Below are positions 57,497 through 64,000 of a stretch of 64,000 bases of DNA, in pieces (the first letter of the stretch is position 1; each line of letters begins with the position of its first letter). Both the position numbers and the translations under genes were made by a program. Source of the stretch: Cryobacterium glucosi (GTDB lineage: Bacteria > Actinomycetota > Actinomycetes > Actinomycetales > Microbacteriaceae); assembly GCF_004402235.1 (NCBI RefSeq), contig NZ_SOFS01000038.1:1-64000 (forward strand), in the 5' to 3' direction. The notes below the pieces were generated by a model. The model did no database searches. It was not told the origin of the DNA and saw nothing but the letters and a program-made list of their open reading frames with translations.

Positions 57497-58591
57497 ATGC
57501 CCTTCCCTGAAACCCCGACCGTTCCATCCGTCGCCACCCCGATCACCGCTCCGGCCCGTCTCGGGTTCACCGACCGGCTCCTCCCGGTCTGGATTCTCGC
57601 GGCGATGGGTTTCGGCCTCCTGCTCGCGGTCGCCGCCCCCGGCATCGGCACGCTGCTCGGCGCGTTCACGATCGGCTCGGTCAGCGTGCCGATCGCCATC
57701 GGCCTGCTCGTGATGATGTATCCGGTGCTCGCGAAGGTGCGGTATTCGGATGCCCGCGCCGTGGCCGGCGATAAGCGCCTTCTGGTCTCGTCGCTCGTGA
57801 TGAACTGGCTCGTCGGGCCCGCGCTGATGTTCACGCTCGCCTGGATCTTCCTGCCCGACCTGCCCGAGTACCGCACCGGGCTGATCATCGTCGGCCTCGC
57901 CCGCTGCATCGCGATGGTGCTGATCTGGAACGAACTCGCCTGCGGGGACCGCGAGGCCGCCGCCTTCCTCGTCGCCATCAACTCCGTCTTCCAGGTCTTC
58001 GCCTTCGCGGCGCTCGGCTGGTTCTACCTGCAGATCCTTCCGGCCTGGCTCGGCCTGTCCACCACGAGCGCGGACTTCTCGATCTGGGCCATCACGGCGA
58101 GCGTGCTCGTGTTCCTCGGCATCCCGCTCCTGGCCGGATACCTGTCCCGCCGGGTGGGCGAGGCCACCCGCGGCCGGGACTGGTACGAGGCCCGGTTCCT
58201 GCCGAAGGTCGGGCCGTTCGCCCTCTACGGGCTCCTCTTCACGATCGTGCTCCTGTTCGCCCTGCAGGGCAGGCAGGTCATCGACCGGCCGCAGGACGTC
58301 GCCCGCATCGCCCTGCCGCTCCTCGTCTACTTCCTTGTGACGTTCCTCACCGGCTTCCTGCTCGGGAAGCTCATCGGCCTGCCGTACGAGCGCACCGCGA
58401 CCCTCGCCTTCACTGCGGCGGGCAACAACTTCGAGCTCGCGATCGCGGTCGCGATCGGCACCTTCGGTGCCGGCAGCGGTCAGGCCCTCGCGGGCATCGT
58501 TGGCCCGTTGATCGAGGTCCCCGTCCTCGTCGCCCTCGTCTACGTGGCGCTCTGGCTCCGGCCCCGCCTGTTCCCGGCGCCGCGCAGCTAG
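57497..58591 (+). CDS. acr3: Acr3-type arsenite efflux permease
   Basis: 364-residue, ten-helix Acr3 transporter of the BART superfamily. The essential cysteine of helix 4 lies in GLARCIAMVLIWNELACGD, and the helix-9 TAAGNNFELAIAVAIG motif is intact. It exports As(III). ATG at 57497 has GGAG upstream; ATG at 57482 is also in frame. It is convergent with arsC and has its own pair of ArsR sites. Confidence 0.96.
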   Translation: MPFPETPTVPSVATPITAPARLGFTDRLLPVWILAAMGFGLLLAVAAPGIGTLLGAFTIGSVSVPIAIGLLVMMYPVLAKVRYSDARAVAGDKRLLVSSLVMNWLVGPALMFTLAWIFLPDLPEYRTGLIIVGLARCIAMVLIWNELACGDREAAAFLVAINSVFQVFAFAALGWFYLQILPAWLGLSTTSADFSIWAITASVLVFLGIPLLAGYLSRRVGEATRGRDWYEARFLPKVGPFALYGLLFTIVLLFALQGRQVIDRPQDVARIALPLLVYFLVTFLTGFLLGKLIGLPYERTATLAFTAAGNNFELAIAVAIGTFGAGSGQALAGIVGPLIEVPVLVALVYVALWLRPRLFPAPRS

Positions 58592-58670
58592 CGCTCAACC
58601 ACGACGAATCCCGCCAAGAGCGCAGGCCGAAGTGGCCACCCGAGCAGCGGCACCCGTCGTGGCCGTCGGC

Positions 58671-59081
58671 TTAGACGCTCGCGGGCAGGAGCTCGGCGAG
58701 GAGGGCCTCGACGCGCGCCTTGATGTCGTCGCGGATCGGGCGCACCTCGTCGATGCTCTTGCCCTTGGGGTCGACGAGCTCCCAGTCCTCGTAACGCTTG
58801 CCGGGGAAGATCGGGCAGACGTCGCCGCAGCCCATGGTGATGACGACGTCGGACTCGCGCACCTGCTCGGTGGTCATCAGCTGCGGAACGGCCTGGGAGA
58901 TGTCGATGCCCTCTTCGCTCATGGCCTGGATCGCCATCGGATTGATCTGGTCACCCGGCTCCGAGCCGCCGGAGCGCACCTCGACGGCGCCGCCGGACAG
59001 GGCGCGCATATAGCCGGCGGCCATCTGCGAGCGACCGGCATTGTGGATGCAGACGAACAGGACGGTGGGCTTCTCAGACAC
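58671..59081 (-). CDS. arsC: Arsenate reductase, LMW-phosphatase type
   Basis: 136-residue arsenate reductase with the phosphatase-like loop C11-x5-R17 (CIHNAGR), the D104-P catalytic loop and further cysteines C85 and C89 (GCGDVCP) that could serve the thiol relay. It reduces arsenate to arsenite for ArsA/Acr3 export. GTG start with GAGGA upstream. Its promoter (TATACT at 59115-59110) is overlapped by ArsR operator 5. Confidence 0.95.
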   Translation of the reverse strand: MSEKPTVLFVCIHNAGRSQMAAGYMRALSGGAVEVRSGGSEPGDQINPMAIQAMSEEGIDISQAVPQLMTTEQVRESDVVITMGCGDVCPIFPGKRYEDWELVDPKGKSIDEVRPIRDDIKARVEALLAELLPASV

Positions 59082-59104
59082 GGGGGTTCCTCACTCTCGA
59101 TGTC

Positions 59105-59136
59105 CTCAAAGTATAGACGTTTGTCTATGCTTTGAG
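59105..59136. promoter_or_regulatory. ArsR operator 5 within a larger dyad at the arsC promoter
   Basis: Core ATAGACGTTTGTCTAT (59113-59128) matches the other ars sites. It is extended outward by CTCAAAG/CTTTGAG arms. The core lies between -10 and -35 of the arsC promoter on the minus strand. Confidence 0.82.
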
Positions 59137-59167
59137 AATCCCCCATCGTTTCTTTACCCGGCCGGGG

Positions 59168-60184
59168 CTAGCCGAAACGGCCGTTGACGTAGTCGGCGGT
59201 GCGGCTGTCGATCGGGTTGCCGAACATGGCGTCGGTCGGCCCGTGCTCCACGATGCCGCCGGGCGTGCCCTGGGCGGCGAGGAAGAACGCGCAGTTCTGC
59301 GACACGCGCTGTGCCTGCTGCATGTTGTGCGTCACGATCACGATCGTGACCTCGTGGGCGAGCTCGAGCATGGTCTCCTCGATCACCCGCGTGGAAGTCG
59401 GGTCGAGGGCCGAGCACGGTTCGTCCATCAAGAGGATGCGCGGGGTCACCGCGAGCGACCGCGCGATGCACAGACGCTGCTGCTGCCCTCCGGAGAGTCC
59501 GGAACCGGGCGCGCGCAACCGGTCGCGCACCTCCTTCCAGAGCCCGGCCTTGGTCAGGCAGCTCTCGACGAGGAAGTCTTTCTCATCGTTGGAGGCACGC
59601 TTGCCGGTGAGGGTGAGCCCGGCGATGACGTTGTCGTAGATCGACATGGCCGGGAACGGGTTGGGCTTCTGGAACACCATGCCGATGCTCTTGCGGGCGT
59701 CGACGAGCTTGCGTTCGGGGTCGTAGATGTCCTCACCGTCGAGGAGGACTTCACCGGCGAGGCTCGCGGACGGCACGAGCTCGTGCATCCGGTTCAGGAT
59801 GCGCAGGAACGTGGACTTGCCGCAGCCGGACGGGCCGATCAGGGAGGTGATGATGCCGGCCGGCATGGTGAGGTTGACCCGGTCGAGCACCTGGCGTTCG
59901 CCGAACCAGGCCGAGACGTTGCGGCCCTCGAGGGTTGCGAGTGGTGCGATCTCGCGCACCGGCGGGCTGAAGCTCGCGTAGACCCCGGCATCCGCGGCAG
60001 ACGGCCGCTTCAGCCAGGGCGCGCTGAAGCCTCCGAGCCGGGGAGCCTTGACCGGCGCGTCGGCCACGACCTCGGGCCGGGCCTCGGTCCTCGCCTGCGC
60101 GCGCTGCTTGCGGTCACGCCGGACCGGTCCCTTCACCGGCGGCAGCACCTGGGTGAGCTCGTCGTTCTGCACATTGTCGGTCAT
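59168..60184 (-). CDS. PstB-like phosphate-type ABC ATPase with N-terminal extension
   Basis: 338-residue ABC ATPase. Residues about 85-338 are a complete PstB-type domain: Walker A GPSGCGKST (117-125), VFQKPNPFPAMSIYDNV, signature LSGGQQQR (230-237), Walker B ILLMDEP (250-256). Canonical PstB is about 250-260 residues; here about 85 extra N-terminal residues, basic then Pro/Ala-rich, precede it. No PstS, PstC or PstA gene is in the window. It sits at the distal end of the sortase-like/WxL-like/DUF916-like gene run, after three tandem 17-bp repeats. Confidence 0.9.
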   Translation of the reverse strand: MTDNVQNDELTQVLPPVKGPVRRDRKQRAQARTEARPEVVADAPVKAPRLGGFSAPWLKRPSAADAGVYASFSPPVREIAPLATLEGRNVSAWFGERQVLDRVNLTMPAGIITSLIGPSGCGKSTFLRILNRMHELVPSASLAGEVLLDGEDIYDPERKLVDARKSIGMVFQKPNPFPAMSIYDNVIAGLTLTGKRASNDEKDFLVESCLTKAGLWKEVRDRLRAPGSGLSGGQQQRLCIARSLAVTPRILLMDEPCSALDPTSTRVIEETMLELAHEVTIVIVTHNMQQAQRVSQNCAFFLAAQGTPGGIVEHGPTDAMFGNPIDSRTADYVNGRFG

Positions 60185-60204
60185 GACACTCGTTTCATTG
60201 GTCT

Positions 60205-60255
60205 ACAGCAGTTTCGGGACTGAAGCAGGTTCGGGACTACAGCAGGTTCGGGAGG
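60205..60255. repeat. Three tandem 17-bp repeats at the end of the sortase-like gene
   Basis: Units 60205-60221, 60222-60238 and 60239-60255 share the core AGCAGKTTCGGGA. The rightmost unit encodes the last codons (P-N-L-L) and stop of the sortase-like gene; the other two are noncoding copies of it filling the gap to the ATPase gene. Confidence 0.88.
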
Positions 60256-61388
60256 AGGCGCACGAGTTGGTCGGCCACGAAGAGCCCCCCGACAGTGACA
60301 ACCGGAAGGAAGACGATCCAGGTCTTGCGGAGGCCGACCCGGCGGAACGCCCAGACGGCGGCGAGTTCGATGACCAGCAGGAACTGCAGGGCGAAGACGA
60401 GGGCCCACACCGTTGTGGTGTCGGTCGCGAGTTCCTTGTCCTGCAGGGGCAGGGTCGCGAAGGTGGTCTGGCGCTTGCCGGCGGGCTTCGTCTCGGAGAC
60501 GAGTTCGGCATCCACGCGCACGACGCCGCTCGGCACGTAGGCCGGCCCGCGGGCGCTCTCGAGGATCAGTCGGCTCTTGCCTGCACCGAGGCTTGCGGGT
60601 GCGGGGTCGCCGGCGTAGCGCAGGCCGAGCACCGAGAACGTCTGCTCGCCCTGGCCGGTGATCACGGTGAACTGCTGGCCGGGGCGCAGTTCCTGCAGCC
60701 GGGCGAACGGACCACCGTAGGCGGCGGCGCGGCCCATGAGCACGCTGATGCCGGACTGGCCGGGTAGCGGCGTGTCGCGGCGATGGCCGGGGCCGGCGCG
60801 CAGGGTGCCGGAGTCTGTGCCCTCGACGACGATCTCGTGCACGTCGATCGAGGGGATGTCGAGCACGGCCACGGGTGTGCCGGAGGTGAGCAGCACCTTG
60901 TCGACGGTGCCCTCGCTGACCGGGGCCGTTCCCTGGGCGAGCTCGTACCGGAAGGTGTTCGTGAGCTGCTGCTGGGACACGATGTGCTGCAGCTGGCCGA
61001 GCACGGTCAGGTTGGCGAGGAACCCGAAGATGAGGATGGCGAGAATCGCCAGGGTCGAGCGGATGACCTGGTCGCGCTGGGTGAGCACGACCGGCGGCCG
61101 AGGGGGCGGCGGGCTACGCCGCGGCGGCGTCGGGATCTTCGGTGGTTTCGGCGGCTTGCCCTGGCGGCCGCGCTCCGGCGGTGTGCCGGGGAGTCCGCCA
61201 CCACCGCCCAGAGTGCCCGGGCCGGGCGGTGACCAGTCCCGGGGTCCCGCGGACTGTCCCGCGAGGGGGTGGACCGCCTGCATCTCGGAAACGCCGGGCG
61301 AAACCGGCGGGACCCAGCCTCGCGGCATTCTCGGCACCTTCGGCACCGTGGGGCGTTGGGGACGACGGGGCAGCCTGGCTGTCGTCAT
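60237..61388 (-). CDS. Sortase-fold membrane protein lacking catalytic His and Cys
   Basis: 383 residues: Pro/Gly-rich cytoplasmic segment (1-100), transmembrane helix (about 110-132), sortase-like beta-barrel (about 165-300) and two C-terminal helices (about 326-347 and 356-376). Class E sortases have G-H-R-x-x-Y-G-x-P-F at the catalytic His; here it reads MGR220AAAYGGPF. The L-x-T/L-C strand reads RLILESAR with no Cys, and the protein has no cysteine at all in this domain. It is therefore probably a non-catalytic or structural member. Starts with a 4-bp overlap (ATGA) with the preceding gene. Confidence 0.78.
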   Translation of the reverse strand: MTTARLPRRPQRPTVPKVPRMPRGWVPPVSPGVSEMQAVHPLAGQSAGPRDWSPPGPGTLGGGGGLPGTPPERGRQGKPPKPPKIPTPPRRSPPPPRPPVVLTQRDQVIRSTLAILAILIFGFLANLTVLGQLQHIVSQQQLTNTFRYELAQGTAPVSEGTVDKVLLTSGTPVAVLDIPSIDVHEIVVEGTDSGTLRAGPGHRRDTPLPGQSGISVLMGRAAAYGGPFARLQELRPGQQFTVITGQGEQTFSVLGLRYAGDPAPASLGAGKSRLILESARGPAYVPSGVVRVDAELVSETKPAGKRQTTFATLPLQDKELATDTTTVWALVFALQFLLVIELAAVWAFRRVGLRKTWIVFLPVVTVGGLFVADQLVRLLPNLL

Positions 61389-62125
61389 GACGCCACCTCT
61401 TCCGCGAGTTTGGGGGTGGGCCGCGGTACGAGGAGCACGAAGCGGAGGATCAGGGTCAGCGTGCCGGCGATCGCGAGCGCGATCAGGGCGAAGTAGGGCG
61501 GGATGATGCTGAACGAGTCCCGGGTGACGGGCGAGAGCGCCGTGCCGCCGATGTCCGCGGGAGGCGTCATGGTGACGTGACCCTTGAACCAGGCCCACTG
61601 GCCGACGTCCCGAATGGTGGCCGAGACGGTGCGGGTCTCATTGGGGGCGAGGCTGTCGATACTGACCTTGTCGACGATGGCGACGGGGAGGTCGACCGCG
61701 TTGTCGAGCCAGAAGCGCAGGCTCGAGGTGATCGGGGCATCCGTGATGTTGCGCATCGTGAAGTCGAGCACCATGGTGCCGCCGCCCGGCCCGGCCTCAG
61801 AATCGATGCGTGTCGTGAGGCCGCTCACGTAGAAGACGCCCGCGATCTTGGTCGGGTTCGCGCCGAGCGCCGAGGCCGCGGCGGCGGTGTCCTTGATCGT
61901 CGTTTGGGTCACCGCGGGCACGGCCACGGATTTCACCGGGTTCGTGACGGCCGGGGTCGTCGTCGCCCGGCTCGACGGCCCGACGACACCCACGCTGATG
62001 CCCACACCGTTCGGGTCATCCGTCGCCGCCTGTGCACTCATGGCGAGTCCGGCCAGGCCCGCCACCGGCGCGAACGCGATGAGGGCCACGACCAGAATCA
62101 GGCGCGCGTGAGCGGATGTGAGCAC
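61385..62125 (-). CDS. Membrane protein with DUF916-like C-terminal (DUF3324-type) domain
   Basis: About 246 residues: signal peptide ending near ...SAQAA, low-complexity segment, one beta-sandwich domain (about 80-210) and a C-terminal transmembrane helix with a short basic tail. The segment SLAPNETRTVSATIRDVGQWAWFKGHV parallels MLPGSSRTVTLTVSGVGAWVYLNPHV of the gene at 63256, so the two share a domain. The start is uncertain: GTG at 62125 follows CTAACT closely (leaderless layout); TTG 62131 and TTG 62176 are alternatives. Function unknown; probably binds the WxL-like protein. Confidence 0.72.
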   Translation of the reverse strand: MLTSAHARLILVVALIAFAPVAGLAGLAMSAQAATDDPNGVGISVGVVGPSSRATTTPAVTNPVKSVAVPAVTQTTIKDTAAAASALGANPTKIAGVFYVSGLTTRIDSEAGPGGGTMVLDFTMRNITDAPITSSLRFWLDNAVDLPVAIVDKVSIDSLAPNETRTVSATIRDVGQWAWFKGHVTMTPPADIGGTALSPVTRDSFSIIPPYFALIALAIAGTLTLILRFVLLVPRPTPKLAEEVAS

Positions 62126-62256
62126 AGTCAAGTTAGTCCATTCGAGGTTTCGGCGAGCTGACGGGCGGGCAAACAAGAGGCAAACACAGCAGGAAACCGA
62201 GCCTCGCTCATTCCGTGCCGTACGAGCGCGACAGGATAGAGTCGGCGACCGGCCGG

Positions 62257-63165
62257 CTACTGGGAAACGAGGGTGAGGGAGAGGGTGGATCGGTAGGTGC
62301 CGACTGACTTCTCGGGCGGCGCGACGAAAGTGAGGCCGGCGTTGAGCACGGTCGTGCCCACGGTCTGGGCCGGGGCGGCCACGGCGAGGTTCATCGGATA
62401 CGTCGCCGAACCCGCGGTCTGGGCGGTGACGAGGCTCACCCCGGTGGCGTCGGTGCTGACCAGCTGCGGCGCGAGCCCGAGCTGGGAAGCACCGATCACG
62501 CTGCCGTCCGCGGCGTTCACGAAGTCGGCGACATCGGCCGACAGGATCCAGCCTTCCTGGGTGAGCACCCGGGAGTCGCTGACCGCGAAGCTGCCCAGGA
62601 CACCGGTGGTCGTCGACCGGTTCGAGACCAGCACCGGGGCATTGAACGCGGCGACGGCAGCGGCGGGCACGACGAGGCTGAGCACGCCGTTGGTGTCGCT
62701 CGTCGTTGCAGATCCGATTGTTCCGGCGTCCGTCACGGCGAAGGATGCCGCCACCTGGCTGAACGGGTCGTCCGCGGCCGTGGTGCCGATCACCTCGATG
62801 GTGTGTCCTCCGGCCTCGAGGTCGGGGGGAAGGGTGCCGCTGCCTGCGAAGTCACCGGCAGCGTCGGCGTTTCCGCTGATCAGCAGGAACGGAGTGGAGT
62901 GCACCCAGACCTCGACGTGCGAAAACGGCTTGAGCCCGCGGATGGTGACGTACACCGGCGCCGAATCGACCCGCGAGCCGACCGGGAGCACACAGTGGAT
63001 CTCGACGGGCCCGTTCGGAAGCTTGTCGGCCACACTCACCGTGAGCGCGACCCCCCCACTGTCATCGGCCTGCGCCACGGACGAGATGGAGACCGTCCCG
63101 ACCAGAGCAAGCAGGGCGACCAGTGCGCCGGTGATGAGAGTCGAACGGATGGGCAGTTGGAACAT
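62257..63165 (-). CDS. WxL-like secreted surface protein
   Basis: 302 residues: signal peptide (about 1-33, ending AQA), Ig-like N-terminal half (about 38-145) and a C-terminal domain (about 155-302) resembling the WxL cell-wall-binding domain: W206-I-L in LTQEGWILSADVADFVNAADG, and the closing V-G-T-Y-R-S-T-L-S-L-T-L. The second W-x-L of firmicute proteins is replaced by L-T-L. No membrane anchor or LPxTG is present, so attachment must be non-covalent, plausibly through the DUF916-like partners. GGGGA lies before the ATG. Confidence 0.72.
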   Translation of the reverse strand: MFQLPIRSTLITGALVALLALVGTVSISSVAQADDSGGVALTVSVADKLPNGPVEIHCVLPVGSRVDSAPVYVTIRGLKPFSHVEVWVHSTPFLLISGNADAAGDFAGSGTLPPDLEAGGHTIEVIGTTAADDPFSQVAASFAVTDAGTIGSATTSDTNGVLSLVVPAAAVAAFNAPVLVSNRSTTTGVLGSFAVSDSRVLTQEGWILSADVADFVNAADGSVIGASQLGLAPQLVSTDATGVSLVTAQTAGSATYPMNLAVAAPAQTVGTTVLNAGLTFVAPPEKSVGTYRSTLSLTLVSQ

Positions 63166-63255
63166 GTGTTTCCCCGATGGATCCTGGTGCGGTGGAGCTG
63201 CGGTGCCTGGGTGAAACTGCAGGGCAGTGGAGCAAGGCGTGCGGAGGTGCAGTGG

Positions 63256-64000
63256 TTACGGTGTCGGGTTGTGCGCGGCGGCGCCGTCCGCGCTGGCGCC
63301 CACGAGGGCCTCTTCGCGAGCCTTGCGGCGCGCTTCCGCCTCGGTGTATTCGATCCACGCCGCAGCCCGGGTCGAGTCGCGCTTGCGGCTGAGCCTCACG
63401 ATGAGCCAGGTCACGGCCGCGACGAGAAGGAGGAGCAGGAAGGCCCACGGCACCACGACGAGGCTCGAGTCGCGTTCCGCGGTCGGCAGGGCTCCTGGGT
63501 TGAGTGCGTCGGGGTCGATCGTGCCGACGAGGGAGACATGCGGGTTGAGGTAGACCCAGGCGCCGACGCCGGAGACGGTCAGCGTCACGGTGCGGGAACT
63601 TCCCGGAAGCATCTCCGAGATCTCCTGGTCAGTCAGCCCGGACAGGGGGATGCCGAAGATGCCCTTGACCTGGGAGACCGTATTGGCCCCAAGGGACACG
63701 TTGCCGGTGTTGGTGAGGCTCACTCGGATCTTCGTGTCGCCGGCGAAGGGGTTGATGCTGCCCTCATAGGCGGATTCAATGCTGCTGATCGTCAGCGCCG
63801 GCTGCAGGAGACCCTTGACGCGCACATACAGGCGGATGGCGACGCGCCGGTCGACCGAGACCTGCCCGGCCGGGGAGAGGGCCGAGACGACGATGCCGCC
63901 GGCGTGGTCGCCGGGCTTCGCCTCGGCCGGGGTCTTCATTGTGAACGGGAGCACCTGCTGGGCGCCCGGTTCCAGGGTGACCGAGACACGGCCGGTACCG
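63256..64000 (-). CDS. DUF916-like (WxL-interacting) membrane protein, 5' end outside window
   Basis: Only the C-terminal 247 residues are visible; the reading frame is open to the window edge. PFTMKTPAEAKPGDHAGGI is characteristic of the DUF916 (WxL-interacting, peptidoglycan-binding) domain. Next come a second beta-sandwich of the DUF3324 type, a transmembrane helix (LVVVPWAFLLLLLVAAVTWLI) and a cytoplasmic basic tail. It would anchor WxL-like proteins to membrane and wall. It is first visible gene of the five-gene run toward the PstB-like ATPase. Confidence 0.85.
   Translation of the reverse strand, partial: GTGRVSVTLEPGAQQVLPFTMKTPAEAKPGDHAGGIVVSALSPAGQVSVDRRVAIRLYVRVKGLLQPALTISSIESAYEGSINPFAGDTKIRVSLTNTGNVSLGANTVSQVKGIFGIPLSGLTDQEISEMLPGSSRTVTLTVSGVGAWVYLNPHVSLVGTIDPDALNPGALPTAERDSSLVVVPWAFLLLLLVAAVTWLIVRLSRKRDSTRAAAWIEYTEAEARRKAREEALVGASADGAAAHNPTP

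Noticed and set aside
62257-63165. LPxTG sortase substrate
   Set aside because: No LPxTG-type motif or C-terminal hydrophobic anchor is present; the sequence ends right after the WxL-like domain.

Overview
The window is a stretch of high-GC actinobacterial chromosome. The gene complement (FtsB-like protein, DUF501 protein and subtilase beside enolase; GlmU-Prs; Acr3/ArsA/ArsD arsenic genes; many leaderless transcripts) suggests Microbacteriaceae or a close relative. That placement is an inference from gene content, not from a database search. Genes are dense and no rRNA, CRISPR array, transposase or integrase is visible.

Layout. 1-3.8 kb: a partial divergent GH1 glycosidase, a sugar/alditol oxidase and an alanine-racemase-fold enzyme. 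4-14.1 kb: an Ig-repeat membrane protein, Ppx/GppA, YbaK-type deacylase, small XRE regulator, GNAT, MFS transporter with a CsoR/CstR-like operator, haem-oxygenase-fold enzyme, CDF transporter, and a divergent DHA2 exporter/TetR pair whose inverted-repeat operator flanks the exporter promoter. 14.2-22.3 kb: a LacI-controlled carbohydrate locus (binding protein, two permeases, clan GH-G type glycosidase, GH127 beta-L-arabinofuranosidase). 22.3-27.7 kb: a beta-glucoside PTS operon (bglG, RAT/terminator switch, bglP, 6-phospho-beta-glucosidase, HAD phosphatase). 27.8-29.4 kb: two VOC proteins and an HxlR regulator. 29.5-32.1 kb: GH2 beta-mannosidase behind an overlapping 26-codon ORF. 32.1-34.3 kb: a ctlX/lrp pair bracketed by two imperfect copies of a tRNA-Leu region, one copy decayed. 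34.3-51.7 kb: core genes (ndh, subtilase, DUF501, ftsB-like, eno, hisS, mazG, mfd, pth, rplY, gnd, prs, glmU, tRNA-Gln). 51.8-59.1 kb: MarR, CYTH/CHAD protein and a complete arsenic island (arsM, arsR, arsD, arsA, acr3, arsC) with five matching operator sequences. 59.2-64 kb: an unusual surface locus (DUF916-like protein, WxL-like secreted protein, second DUF916-like-tail protein, sortase-fold protein lacking its catalytic His and Cys, and a PstB-like ATPase with a long N-terminal extension), continuing past the window edge.

How the genes work together. The 14-32 kb section is for plant-derived glycans: arabinofuranosides imported by ABC transport, aryl-beta-glucosides by PTS, mannosides cut by GH2. 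The ars genes cover arsenate reduction, arsenite efflux with ATPase and chaperone, and arsenite methylation under one ArsR. The 59-64 kb locus is the least understood part and the best candidate for a poorly described system. Its layout resembles firmicute WxL/DUF916 cell-surface clusters, but with an inactive sortase-like protein and a phosphate-transport-type ATPase at its distal end.
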